Source: Nocardia brasiliensis ATCC 700358 (lineage in GTDB: Bacteria; Actinomycetota; Actinomycetes; Mycobacteriales; Mycobacteriaceae). Taken from it: 64,000 bases of DNA. Positions 25,667-34,049 of the stretch are shown one piece after another. A program made the position numbers and the translations under genes. The stretch lies in NCBI RefSeq assembly GCF_000250675.2, contig NC_018681.1, positions 8,804,001-8,868,000 on the forward strand, written 5' to 3'. The first letter of the stretch is position 1, and each line of letters begins with the position of its first letter. The notes beneath the pieces are model-generated. The model saw only the letters and a program-made list of their open reading frames with translations, made no database searches and had not been told where the DNA came from.

Positions 25667-25877
25667 GCGGGCTGGTGTGCCAGGGCAGTAGGCCCACCAG
25701 GTGTTGCCGGAAGGCTTGGAGTTCCGGCCGACTCAGCTTGACCGGCACACCTCGAGGGTCGCCCCGGCGCAGCTGGGAATCGGCTGTGGAGCACACATAT
25801 GGCGGGCCGAGACTGCCCGGAACAGCGCACGCACGCAGCCCCCGCAGGCGGCGAAAGCCGCTGTACCGCAGGGCAGC

Positions 25878-26183
25878 TCAGCGGCCGTCGACCGACGCGG
25901 AGCCGTCCTGCGGCCAGGCGTGCGCCGCCAGCCGCGTCTGCACCCGCGCGACGTCGGCCGCCGAGGGCATCTCGTTGGTGACCTTGGTGATCATCACCTG
26001 GATATCGGTCTTGTCCGCGGGCAGGTCCCCGGACCCGGCCAGTTCGGCGGCGATCTGGCGCACCTCGTCCTCGGAGAGGCGGCGGCGCAGCAGGGCGAGC
26101 AGCGGGATGTAGTCGGATTCCGGGACACCGTCCGGATATCCGGCCCGCAGCCAGTCGATGATGGCGTTCAGGAAGGGTGGCAT
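25878..26183 (-). CDS. DUF3349 protein (distal copy)
   Basis: About 101 residues, of the small actinobacterial DUF3349 family (function unknown). The characteristic opening IDWLRAGYPDGVPESDYIPLLALLRRRLSEDEV and its helical repeats are seen. ATG 26183 (MPPFLNAIIDW) is where the family begins; an upstream GTG adds 18 non-conserved residues. It follows an upstream paralogue by 13 bp (about 45% alike by eye) and closes the operon that begins with the phosphate transporter gene. In M. tuberculosis a single DUF3349 gene, Rv0543c, occupies the same place. Confidence 0.85.
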   Translation of the reverse strand: MPPFLNAIIDWLRAGYPDGVPESDYIPLLALLRRRLSEDEVRQIAAELAGSGDLPADKTDIQVMITKVTNEMPSAADVARVQTRLAAHAWPQDGSASVDGR

Positions 26184-26196
26184 GAACGCTGCTCGC

Positions 26197-26532
26197 TCAG
26201 TCCGAGTCGGACGGCGGGTCGGCGAGCGGCCAGCCACCGGCCGCGAGGTGCGACGCGACGCGCGCCACGTCGACGTCGGCCGGCTGTTCCTTGGCGACGC
26301 GGGCGATGGCGTCCTCGATCTCCGCGCGCGTGATCTCGCTGTCCGGGTTCGAGGCGGCCAGTTCCTCGGCGATCGCGACCACCTCGAAATCGGTGAGGTG
26401 CCGGTGCAATACGGCGAACAGCGCGACGTAGTCGGAGTGCGGAATCCCCTGCGGGTAGCCGGCGCGCAGCCAGCCGATCACCCGGCCGAGCAGATTCGGC
26501 CGGAGTTCCGCGGGTTTGGCTTGATCGGTCAC
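26197..26532 (-). CDS. DUF3349 protein (proximal copy)
   Basis: A 111-residue paralogue of the downstream gene, with the same GWLRAGYPQGIPHSDYVAL opening and a matching C-terminal segment (VARVASHLAAGGWPL compared with VARVQTRLAAHAWP). The tandem arrangement indicates local duplication. It is acidic, with no membrane segment or signal. It sits between the small membrane protein gene and the second DUF3349 gene, 10 bp after the former, in the pitA operon. Function unknown. Confidence 0.86.
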   Translation of the reverse strand: MTDQAKPAELRPNLLGRVIGWLRAGYPQGIPHSDYVALFAVLHRHLTDFEVVAIAEELAASNPDSEITRAEIEDAIARVAKEQPADVDVARVASHLAAGGWPLADPPSDSD

Positions 26533-26542
26533 GTTCCGCCCT

Positions 26543-26827
26543 TCAGGACTGTCCGAACAGGTGAATACCGAACCTGGCGGCGATGAAAGCCTTTGCCGTA
26601 TAGAGGATCCCGGTGACGATCGCCGCGATGATCAGCCCGAAACACACTAACGCAACCGCGAGCGCGGGGTAATTGCGTTGGGTCACACGACCATCGGCGG
26701 TCACGGTCTCGGCCGCCGACCAGAACCGTACCCCGATCGCGAACACCAGGGGCAGCCCCGCGCCGAGCACCAGCCCGGCCAGCATGACCTTCCACAGCGA
26801 GTTCAGATTCGTGATGAGCGTATGCAC
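26543..26827 (-). CDS. Small two-segment membrane protein of the pitA operon
   Basis: A 94-residue protein with two hydrophobic helices (VMLAGLVLGAGLPLVFAIGV and ALAVALVCFGLIIAAIVTGI) joined by a polar loop, and a short C-terminal tail. It resembles the Rv0544c family of mycobacteria. Start GTG 26827 (VHTLITNLNSLWK) is fixed by AGGAGGA five bases upstream, overlapping the pitA stop region. Co-transcription with pitA on one side and DUF3349 genes on the other suggests an accessory role in phosphate uptake, but none is known. Confidence 0.85.
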   Translation of the reverse strand: MHTLITNLNSLWKVMLAGLVLGAGLPLVFAIGVRFWSAAETVTADGRVTQRNYPALAVALVCFGLIIAAIVTGILYTAKAFIAARFGIHLFGQS

Positions 26828-26838
26828 GTCGCGTCCTC

Positions 26839-28149
26839 CTAGACCTGAGCCGACCGGTTCGGCGTACCGGGCTCGGCCTGCTGCCCGTCCCGGGCGGGCG
26901 GCTGCGGCGCGCTCGCCGCACGCTCTGCCTCCGGCGCCTGCGGTGTTTCCGGCGCCTGCGGCGCGGCGGCGCCCAGTTTCGCAACCTCCCCGAGATCGCC
27001 CGCCCCGCCCGGCGTGTCGCCCGGCCACTCGTTGACGTTGGTGGTGTCCACCGGGTCCCGGCGCGACCGCAGGTAGATCAGGGTCGACAGCCCGAGCAGG
27101 ATCGCGAACACCACCAGCACGCCCGGCAGCCCACCGATGACATGCGCGATGGCCCAGCACAGCGCGCCGGCGACCCCGGCGAGCGGCAGCGTGAGCAGCC
27201 AGGCGACCACCATGCGACCCATCACGCCCCAGCGCACCTCGGCGCCCTTGCCGAGGCCGGTGCCCAGGATCGAGCCGGTCGCGGTCTGCGTGGTCGACAG
27301 CGGCAGCCCGAAGTGGGCCGAACTGAGAATGATGGCCGCCGAGGCCGTTTCGGCCGCCAGCCCCTGCGGGGATTCGATCTCCACCAGGCCCTTGCCGAGC
27401 GTCCGGATGATCCGCCAGCCACCGAGGTAGGTGCCCAGCGCGATGGCGATCGCGCACGCGGCCATCACCCACAGCGGCATCTCGTCGTTCTTGGTGAGCG
27501 TGCCGTGCGCCACCAGCGCGAGGAAGATCACGCCCATCGTCTTCTGCGCGTCGTTGGTGCCGTGCGCCAGCGAGACCAGCGAGGCGGAGCCGATCTGGCC
27601 CCAGCGGAAGCCCGATTCCACCTTGCCGGGATCGGACCCCCTGGTGATCCGGTACACCAGCCAGGTGCCCAGGGCCGAGACCAGCGCCGCCACGATCGGG
27701 GCGAGCACGGCGGGCAGGATGATCTTGGTCAGCACGCCGTCCGAGCCGGCCGCCCAGATCACCCCGCTCCAGCCGAGTGCGGCCAGGGTGGCGCCGATCA
27801 GGCCGCCGAACAAGGCGTGCGAGGAACTCGACGGCAGTCCGAACAGCCAGGTGATCAAGTTCCAGAGGATGCCGCCGACCAGGCCGGCGAACACGATGAT
27901 GAGCAGGTCGTGGCCTTGCACCGCATCGAGCCGGACGATCCCCTTGGCCACGGTGGCGGCGACCGCCACGGACAGGAAGGCCCCGACCAGGTTGAGCACC
28001 GCCGACAGGGCGACCGCGACGCGTGGCCGCAATGCGCCGGTGGCGATCGAGGTCGCCATGGCATTCGCGGTGTCGTGGAACCCGTTGGTGAAATCGAATG
28101 CGAGTGCTGTGACGATGACGATCAGAAGAACCAGTAATTCGACGGTCAC
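26839..28149 (-). CDS. pitA: PiT-family inorganic phosphate transporter
   Basis: A 436-residue low-affinity phosphate/metal-phosphate symporter in the membrane. Duplicated family signatures are clear: FTNGFHDTANAMATSIATGAL near residue 20 and SLAHGTNDAQKTMGVIFLAL near 205. The predicted protein has about ten helices, and a Pro/Ala-rich soluble tail of about 80 residues follows the last. The start is GTG 28149. It heads an operon with a small membrane protein and two DUF3349 genes, the same order as around M. tuberculosis Rv0545c. Confidence 0.93.
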   Translation of the reverse strand: MTVELLVLLIVIVTALAFDFTNGFHDTANAMATSIATGALRPRVAVALSAVLNLVGAFLSVAVAATVAKGIVRLDAVQGHDLLIIVFAGLVGGILWNLITWLFGLPSSSSHALFGGLIGATLAALGWSGVIWAAGSDGVLTKIILPAVLAPIVAALVSALGTWLVYRITRGSDPGKVESGFRWGQIGSASLVSLAHGTNDAQKTMGVIFLALVAHGTLTKNDEMPLWVMAACAIAIALGTYLGGWRIIRTLGKGLVEIESPQGLAAETASAAIILSSAHFGLPLSTTQTATGSILGTGLGKGAEVRWGVMGRMVVAWLLTLPLAGVAGALCWAIAHVIGGLPGVLVVFAILLGLSTLIYLRSRRDPVDTTNVNEWPGDTPGGAGDLGEVAKLGAAAPQAPETPQAPEAERAASAPQPPARDGQQAEPGTPNRSAQV

Positions 28150-28262
28150 GCCTCTAGTGTGCGGTACGGGTCAATAGGATTGCCAGGTGGTTGCGGTTAA
28201 CCGCGCGTCGGCTGTGCGTTAAGTTGGATCCTGTCCTCTATCGGCTCGGATTCTCCCGTCCA

Positions 28263-29498
28263 TCAGCCGAATCGGGTGCACCCCGGCGCCATCGGCTTGC
28301 CCGCGACGCGGTCCTCGATCCAGGCATATGCACCAGGAATACCGCTGGTGCTGACGATGAAATGTTCACCGAGATATACCTGGAAATCCACCTGCGTGCC
28401 GCCGCGGCACCAGTCCCGATACAGGTTCTCGGCACCGGCCAGCGGCACCCACCATTCGTTTCCGCCGTGATACATGAACACCGGAATGGTCGGTGGCAGC
28501 GCGCCGAGCCGGTTCTGCGCCAAGATCTCGCGGATGAAGGGGACCTCGGTCGGCGCGGGCACATCGGTGAGCGCCTGCACCGGAATCGGCGCGACCAGGC
28601 CGACGAACTCTTCGGCGGCCATGCAGAAGTCCCGGCCCACCCGCGCCAGGCGCCAGCCGTTGTCGTTCATCAGGTCGAGCATCTCCGGATACTCGCGCGC
28701 CAGGCCCAGCGTCGCGGCGAGGAAGACCCCGGAGGCGGCGTCGCGCCCGTTCATGGTGTGGATCAGCATCTCGAAATCGGCGGGCACCCCGCCGAACGCG
28801 ACACCGACGAGATTCAGCTCCGGCGCGTAGCGCGGCGCCAGCTGAGCGGCCCAGGCGGAGGCGATGGCGCCGCCGGAGTAGCCGGTGATCGCGGTCGGCG
28901 CGGCGGGTTCCAGGCCGAGTTCGGGGGTGCGCACCGCGGCGCGGATCGCGTCGAGCACCGCGTGCCCGGCCATCAGACCCGCCGCGTACGCCTGCCGCGG
29001 CCCCTGATGATCGGGCACCAGCACCGCGAAACCTTTGGACAGCGGGATCTGCGCCATCCACAACTTGCTCGACACCATCCGCAGCTCGTACGACGGCGCG
29101 CACTGGTGCCCGAGCGAATCGATCGCCGGATTCAGCGTGACCAGTGGCCGCGGGCCCGGACCGGTCCACGGCGTCGTCGGCATCAGCAGGGTGGCGACCA
29201 CGGGCACCGGCTGATCCTTCGCGTCGTTCGACCGGAGCAGCAGCTCGGTGGAGGTCAACGGGACACCCGTGACGCCGGTGCCGCCGGGACGGGACGCGAG
29301 AACCGTGCCCGGAGCCCGGGATTCGAAGCCGGCCGGCGGGACGTAGAACGGATCGCCCAGCGGTGTCGGCATGACCTCGGCGATGTCTTTGGAGGGAAAG
29401 AGCAGATCATCGATCGGATTCGCGTGCGCGAGGGTGCCGAGCACCGCGCTCACCGCCACGACCGCGGCCAGCGCCAGCGCGCGCAGCCGCCACACCAT
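28263..29498 (-). CDS. Secreted LIP-family lipase (second copy)
   Basis: About 411 residues. A signal peptide (RLRALALAAVVAVSAVLG, cleavage after AHA) precedes a LIP lipase domain with nucleophile elbow AITGYSGGAIAS near residue 200 and histidine in YLGEHFIVS. The catalytic acid position reads YHGGNEWWVPL, where the paralogue at 11.8 kb has HAQNDELIPI. Thus Asn-Glu replaces Asn-Asp, and glutamate may act as the acid. ATG 29498 is preferred over 29507 by the signal-peptide position. Monocistronic, lying between pitA and ligB. Confidence 0.88.
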   Translation of the reverse strand: MVWRLRALALAAVVAVSAVLGTLAHANPIDDLLFPSKDIAEVMPTPLGDPFYVPPAGFESRAPGTVLASRPGGTGVTGVPLTSTELLLRSNDAKDQPVPVVATLLMPTTPWTGPGPRPLVTLNPAIDSLGHQCAPSYELRMVSSKLWMAQIPLSKGFAVLVPDHQGPRQAYAAGLMAGHAVLDAIRAAVRTPELGLEPAAPTAITGYSGGAIASAWAAQLAPRYAPELNLVGVAFGGVPADFEMLIHTMNGRDAASGVFLAATLGLAREYPEMLDLMNDNGWRLARVGRDFCMAAEEFVGLVAPIPVQALTDVPAPTEVPFIREILAQNRLGALPPTIPVFMYHGGNEWWVPLAGAENLYRDWCRGGTQVDFQVYLGEHFIVSTSGIPGAYAWIEDRVAGKPMAPGCTRFG

Positions 29499-29661
29499 CG
29501 AACCCAACCGTCATCCCCGATCCCGAAGCAGCATCCCGCCGAACCCACTGCATTCTGGCTCGCACCCCACGCCCCTGAGGAGCCCTTATTTGCAGTGGCA
29601 GCGCCATCTTCGCATCGCGTCGGCGCGGCTGTGCGCCGAATCGCCGAAGGCGCACTGCCGT

Positions 29662-31173
29662 TCAGGGCAGCAGCGCGCGCACGGTGTCGATGGTGTCGGC
29701 GTCGCGGGCCTCTTTGTCGGGCCGATAACGGACGACCCGCGCGAAACGCAGCGCCACGCCGCCGGGGTAGCGCGGACTGACCTGGACCCCGTCCAGGGCG
29801 ATCTCCACGACCAGTTCCGGATACAGGTAGACGGTGTGTTCGTCGCGGGTGCGCTCGTGCCGCGGGAATTCCGCTGTCTGCCACTGCAAGAGCGCGTCGG
29901 TGAGTCCCTTGAAGGTCTTGCCGACCATCACCGGTTCGCCGGTGAGCGGATCGCGGGCGCCCAGGTGCAGGTTCGACAGATACCCGGTGCGGCGGCCGTA
30001 GCCCCATTCGGCGCCGAGCACGAGCAGGTCCAGGGTGTGCGTCGGCTTGATCTTCTGCCAGGCGCGGCCCCGCCGCCCCGCCGCGTACGGCGCGGCCAGG
30101 GATTTGATCATCACGCCCTCGTGGCCCGCGGCGAGCGCGCCGTCGAAGTACTCGGCGGCCGCCTCCGCGTCCGGCTCGAGCAGCGCGGGAATGCTGTGTT
30201 CCCCGGCCACTTTCGTGAGCGCGGCGCGGCGCTCGGACAGCGGCGCGTCGAGCAGATCCTGACCGTCCAGGTGCAGGCAGTCGAAGAAATACGGATGCAG
30301 CAGCAGTTCCCGGGTCGAACTCACTTCGGCGAAGCGGCTCATCGTCTCCTGGAACGGGCGGGGCCGGCCCGAATCGTCGAGCGCCAGCGTCTCGCCGTCC
30401 AGCACGACGCTGTCGCAGTCGAGTCCGCGGACCAGGTCCACCAATTCCGGCACCCCGGCCGTGATATCCCGCAGCGTCCTGGTGAACACCCACACCCGCG
30501 GCCCAGTGCGATGCACCTGGATGCGCGCGCCGTCCATCTTGATCTCGGCGCTCACCTTGCCGTCGAATTCGGTCAGGGCCTCGTCGAGCGAGGCCCCCGG
30601 TGCGGCCAGCATCGGCTGGATCGGGCGGCCCACCTCCAGGCGGAATTCGCGGAGCGCCGCCACCCCGCCGGTCAATGCGGCGAGCGCGGTGACCGGCAGC
30701 CGGCCCGACAGCATGTAGGCCCGCCGCACCAGCTCCACCGGCACCGCCGCGGCCACCGCGACGGCCTCGCTGACGATCGCGGCGAGCGCGCCCTGGCGCA
30801 GCTCACCGGTCAGCAGCCGCAGCAGAAAGGCCTGCTCCTCCGCCGTCGCTGCGGTCCACAGCGCCACCAGCAGTTCCTTACGGCGCGCGGTGGAACCGGT
30901 GCCCGAGGTCTCGGCCACCTCGCTCAGCGCCGTGTCGACGGCCGAAACCGTCAGCGTCGCAACGGGAGCCGGGGGCGTGTCCAGCCCGGCCAGGGTGCGC
31001 CAGCCGGTGCCGATACGGCCCTGGCGTAGCTCACCGGAGACCCACGCGACGACGGGCGCGAGTTCGTCCGGCGCGGCGGCGGTCAGCAACTCGGCGAAGG
31101 CGGCGATCTTCGTTTTCCGTGACCTGGTCGCGCGAACCGTCTCCGAAGCCTGGACGACATGCGAGAACAACAC
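29662..31173 (-). CDS. ligB: ATP-dependent DNA ligase (LigB type)
   Basis: A 503-residue ligase. An N-terminal DNA-binding domain (residues 1-200) precedes the adenylation domain with the nucleophilic lysine in EIKMDGARIQVHR. Motif III is YFFDCLHLDG, motif IV is EGVMIKS, motif V is AWQKIKPTHTLDL. A C-terminal OB fold ends the protein. It seals nicks using ATP, in addition to the essential NAD-dependent LigA. It lacks the polymerase and nuclease domains of LigD and matches the LigB/Rv3062 group. The start used is GTG 31173 (LFSHVVQASE). Divergent from ramB. Confidence 0.93.
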   Translation of the reverse strand: MLFSHVVQASETVRATRSRKTKIAAFAELLTAAAPDELAPVVAWVSGELRQGRIGTGWRTLAGLDTPPAPVATLTVSAVDTALSEVAETSGTGSTARRKELLVALWTAATAEEQAFLLRLLTGELRQGALAAIVSEAVAVAAAVPVELVRRAYMLSGRLPVTALAALTGGVAALREFRLEVGRPIQPMLAAPGASLDEALTEFDGKVSAEIKMDGARIQVHRTGPRVWVFTRTLRDITAGVPELVDLVRGLDCDSVVLDGETLALDDSGRPRPFQETMSRFAEVSSTRELLLHPYFFDCLHLDGQDLLDAPLSERRAALTKVAGEHSIPALLEPDAEAAAEYFDGALAAGHEGVMIKSLAAPYAAGRRGRAWQKIKPTHTLDLLVLGAEWGYGRRTGYLSNLHLGARDPLTGEPVMVGKTFKGLTDALLQWQTAEFPRHERTRDEHTVYLYPELVVEIALDGVQVSPRYPGGVALRFARVVRYRPDKEARDADTIDTVRALLP

Positions 31174-31230
31174 CCGACGACGGTAGCGCCTCGCTGTGAC
31201 AAATCGCTCAGCTCTGCTGTTAATTCCCCA

Positions 31231-31260
31231 TTGGCAGGGTTGCGAAATCGGCCATAAACT
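31231..31260 (+). promoter_or_regulatory. Leaderless promoter of ramB
   Basis: TTGGCA (31231-31236), an 18-base spacer and TAAACT (31255-31260) lie exactly six bases before the ramB ATG. Transcription would start at or next to the start codon. TTGCGAAAT at 31240-31248 in the spacer faintly resembles the TTTGCAAA core of RamB sites, which would allow autoregulation. Confidence 0.6.
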
Positions 31261-31266
31261 GGACGA

Positions 31267-32673
31267 ATGGCCAAGACTTACGTCGGGGCGCGGCTACGCC
31301 AGCTGCGCACCGAACGGGGACTGAGCCAGGTCTCGCTTGCCCAGAAGCTGGAGATCTCGGCCAGCTACCTCAATCAGATCGAACACGACGTGCGTCCGCT
31401 CACCGTGCCGGTGCTGCTGCGGATCAGCGAGGTGTTCGGCGTCGACGCGACCTTCTTCTCCTCCCAGGACGACACCCGGCTCATCGCCGAACTCCAGGAG
31501 GTCGTGATGGACCAGGAGCTGGGCATCGAGGCCGACACCCAGGAGATCGCCGATATGGTGTCCGCGCATCCCAGCATGGCGCGCGCCCTGGTCAACATGC
31601 ACAACCGCTACCGCAACACCTCCGCCCAGCTGGCCGCCGCCACCGAGGACCGGTTCGCCGACGGCTCGGGCAGCGCGACGATCAGCAAGCCGCACGAGGA
31701 GGTGCGCGACTACTTCTATCAGCGGCAGAACTACATCCACGAATTGGATACCGCCGCAGAGGAACTCACCGCGCGCATCCGCTTCCACGGCGGCGACGTG
31801 CACAGCGAGGTGGCCCGGATCCTGCGCGCGCACGACGTGCGGATCGTCGAGCGGATCGACCTCGGCGAGGGCGTGCTGCACCGCTACGACGAGCAGACGC
31901 AGCGACTGGAGATCGCGCCGCACCTGTCCGGCGGGCAGCGCACCTTCAAACTGGCCGCCGAGCTCGCCTATTTCGAATGCGGTGGACTGCTCGAAAAGCT
32001 GGTCGAGGAAGGCAATTTCGCCTCCGAGGACACCAAGAAGCTGGCGATGCTCGGGCTGGCGAACTATTTCGCCGCGGCAACCGTGTTGCCGTACACGCAT
32101 TTTCACGAGGTCGCGGAGGATTTCCGGTACGACATCGAGCGGCTGTCCGCGTTCTTCACCCAGAGCTACGAAACCATCTGCCACCGGCTCTCGACCCTGC
32201 AACGACCGAAACTGCGCGGGGTGCCGTTCTCCTTCGTCCGGGTCGATCGGGCGGGCAACATGTCGAAACGCCAGTCCGCCACCGGTTTCCACTTTTCCGC
32301 CAGCGGTGGCACCTGTCCGCTCTGGAACGTCTACGAGACCTTCGCCTACCCCGGCAAGATCATGACCCAGATCGCGCAGATGCCCGACGGCCGCAAGTAC
32401 CTGTGGGTGGCCCGCACGGTGGAGCGCCGCGCCACCCGCTACGGCCAGCCGAGCAAGACCTTCGCCATCGGTCTCGGCTGCGAACTGCGCCACGCGGGCC
32501 GGGTGATCTACGCCGACGGCATCGATCTCGACGAGGTCCAGCCCACCCCCATCGGCGCGGGCTGTCGCGTCTGCGATCGCACCAACTGCCCGCAGCGCGC
32601 GTTCCCGCCGCTGGGCAAGGTCCTCGACATCAGCGAGCACCGCAGCTCGGTCTCGCCCTACGTGCTCAAGTAG
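31267..32673 (+). CDS. ramB: RamB-type (ScfR) regulator of acetate/propionate and glyoxylate metabolism
   Basis: A 468-residue regulator. An N-terminal XRE helix-turn-helix (LSQVSLAQKLEISASYLNQI) is followed by an IrrE/ImmA-like segment (RTFKLAAELAYFECGG) and a C-terminal short-chain fatty acyl sensor domain (GCRVCDRTNCPQRAFPP). In Corynebacterium and Mycobacterium RamB controls isocitrate lyase, malate synthase and acetate activation genes, with acyl-CoA as signal. None of these targets is nearby. The segment ECGG lacks the HExxH zinc site of IrrE peptidases, so the middle domain is not catalytic. Divergent from ligB. Confidence 0.92.
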   Translation: MAKTYVGARLRQLRTERGLSQVSLAQKLEISASYLNQIEHDVRPLTVPVLLRISEVFGVDATFFSSQDDTRLIAELQEVVMDQELGIEADTQEIADMVSAHPSMARALVNMHNRYRNTSAQLAAATEDRFADGSGSATISKPHEEVRDYFYQRQNYIHELDTAAEELTARIRFHGGDVHSEVARILRAHDVRIVERIDLGEGVLHRYDEQTQRLEIAPHLSGGQRTFKLAAELAYFECGGLLEKLVEEGNFASEDTKKLAMLGLANYFAAATVLPYTHFHEVAEDFRYDIERLSAFFTQSYETICHRLSTLQRPKLRGVPFSFVRVDRAGNMSKRQSATGFHFSASGGTCPLWNVYETFAYPGKIMTQIAQMPDGRKYLWVARTVERRATRYGQPSKTFAIGLGCELRHAGRVIYADGIDLDEVQPTPIGAGCRVCDRTNCPQRAFPPLGKVLDISEHRSSVSPYVLK

Positions 32674-32680
32674 GCGCACG

Positions 32681-32724
32681 ACAAGGCCGGCACCGCTGGA
32701 TCGCGATGCCGGCCTTGTGTTTTC
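32681..32724 (+). terminator. Rho-independent terminator of ramB
   Basis: Perfect 12-bp arms ACAAGGCCGGCA (32681-32692) and TGCCGGCCTTGT (32707-32718) with a 14-base loop, followed by GTTTTC. It separates ramB from the convergent MFS gene. Confidence 0.85.
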
Positions 32725-32729
32725 GACGA

Positions 32730-33974
32730 TCAGGCGAGGAACGCCGCCTTCGCCTGCACGCGGCGCTGCAGCAGCAGGCCGATCACCGTCATGCCCAGCG
32801 CCGCGACCAGCAGGGCGGCCAGCGTCCAGGCCAGCGCGGCGAACCCGTGCGGCGCGGCGGCCGCGGCCACCAGCGGCCCCACCGTGGCGCCGACATAGAA
32901 GCTGAACATGGCGACCGACATCGCGGCGGCCCGGGATTCGCCGCCGAGTTCGCCCGCGCTCTGCAGGACGGCCGGCGCGATCACGCCGAGGCCGCCGACC
33001 ATCACGGCGAGCAACACGGTCAGCACGGCGAGGTGGCTGCCCTCGAAGGTGGCCGCGACCATCGCGGCGGCGGCGACCAGCACGCCGAGCACGATCTGGC
33101 TGTGCTTGGACAGGCGCGCCAGCGGCACCGCGAGCAACGGCAGCAACAGCATCACCGGCAGTGCGCCCGCCCGCAACGTGAGCAGTTCACCGGAACTCTC
33201 GACCACGCCGGTGAGTTCGAGTCCGGTGTAGATGCCGACCATCACCGCCATGCTCATCGCCCCCGCGACCAGCATCGGGACCAGGGGCAGCAGCCGGAAC
33301 ACCGCGGGGATCGCGGCGTAGCTGTGCCGCAGCGGCAGGTCGCGCCCGGTGGGGGCGTCCTCGAGCATCACCTTGCGCAACGCGACCGCGAGCACCGCGA
33401 AAACGACTGCGGAGGCGATGAATACGGAGCGCCACGGGAAGGAGGCGACCACCGCCTGCGAGACGATCTGCGCGATCACGGTCGCCGCCAGGAACGAGGT
33501 GGCGATGGACATGGTCACCACCGCGCGGTGCGCGGGCGTGATGCGGGTGGCGACATAGGCCATGATCGCGGGCGGAATCGAGCCGACCACCAGGCCCTGG
33601 ACGACGCGCAGCGCGACCGCCACCGGCGCACTGAACGCCAAACCGGTCAACAGTGTGACCACCGCGGCGACGAGCATGCCGGTCATCAGCACCTTGCGGT
33701 GGCCGTAGCGATCCGAGAGCGGGCCGAACAGCACGAACCCGCCCGCGTAACCGAAGGCGAACGCGCTGATGATCCAGGTCATCACGCCCGAGCCGACGTT
33801 CCAGTCCGCTTTCATAGCGGTGAACAGGGGAATCGGGACATACATCTGTCCGGTCGCGAGCAAGGCGGACAGCACGAAAACAGGCAGGGTGCGCGCCGTG
33901 TGAGCGCGCGATGGGGCGCTGCGGGTGGGCGCGGTGGCCGGGGCACCGGCCGCGAGAAGTGTCTGCGTTGCCAT
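32730..33974 (-). CDS. MFS transporter (DHA1-type efflux)
   Basis: A 414-residue major facilitator with about twelve hydrophobic segments. The loop 2-3 signature is GPLSDRYGHRK, and the conserved arginine region is ALRVVQGLVVGSIPPAIMAY. It resembles YnfM/drug-H+ antiporters; the substrate is unknown. It diverges from a TetR regulator, and a palindrome overlaps its -35 box. The ATG at 33974 sits 7 nt after the -10, so the transcript would be nearly leaderless. Confidence 0.9.
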   Translation of the reverse strand: MATQTLLAAGAPATAPTRSAPSRAHTARTLPVFVLSALLATGQMYVPIPLFTAMKADWNVGSGVMTWIISAFAFGYAGGFVLFGPLSDRYGHRKVLMTGMLVAAVVTLLTGLAFSAPVAVALRVVQGLVVGSIPPAIMAYVATRITPAHRAVVTMSIATSFLAATVIAQIVSQAVVASFPWRSVFIASAVVFAVLAVALRKVMLEDAPTGRDLPLRHSYAAIPAVFRLLPLVPMLVAGAMSMAVMVGIYTGLELTGVVESSGELLTLRAGALPVMLLLPLLAVPLARLSKHSQIVLGVLVAAAAMVAATFEGSHLAVLTVLLAVMVGGLGVIAPAVLQSAGELGGESRAAAMSVAMFSFYVGATVGPLVAAAAAPHGFAALAWTLAALLVAALGMTVIGLLLQRRVQAKAAFLA

Positions 33975-33981
33975 GCGGACG

Positions 33982-34025
33982 ACATTAGGACCGCGGCCGC
34001 CACGATGTCAACCAAATAGTTGGTT
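33982..34025 (-). promoter_or_regulatory. MFS promoter with overlapping TetR operator
   Basis: On the minus strand TTGACA (34011-34006), an 18-base spacer and TAATGT (33987-33982) form a strong promoter seven bases before the MFS start. The perfect repeat AACCAA-ATAG-TTGGTT (34010-34025) overlaps the -35 by two bases. On the plus strand TAAAGT (34037-34042) lies seven bases before the TetR ATG. One bound TetR dimer could therefore shut both genes. Confidence 0.75.
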
Positions 34026-34049
34026 TAATGGGCTGGTAAAGTCGGTACC

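Noticed and set aside
25458..25796. Minus-strand ORF (GTG start, reading CSTADSQLRRGDPRGVPVKL) after the AraC gene
   Set aside because: Its first 50 codons look gene-like, but it crosses a strong terminator hairpin and runs antisense into the AraC gene without a family match, so support is too weak.
31240..31248. TTGCGAAAT as a RamB binding site
   Set aside because: Only a partial match to the known RamB core and no second half-site; mentioned with the promoter but not called as an operator.
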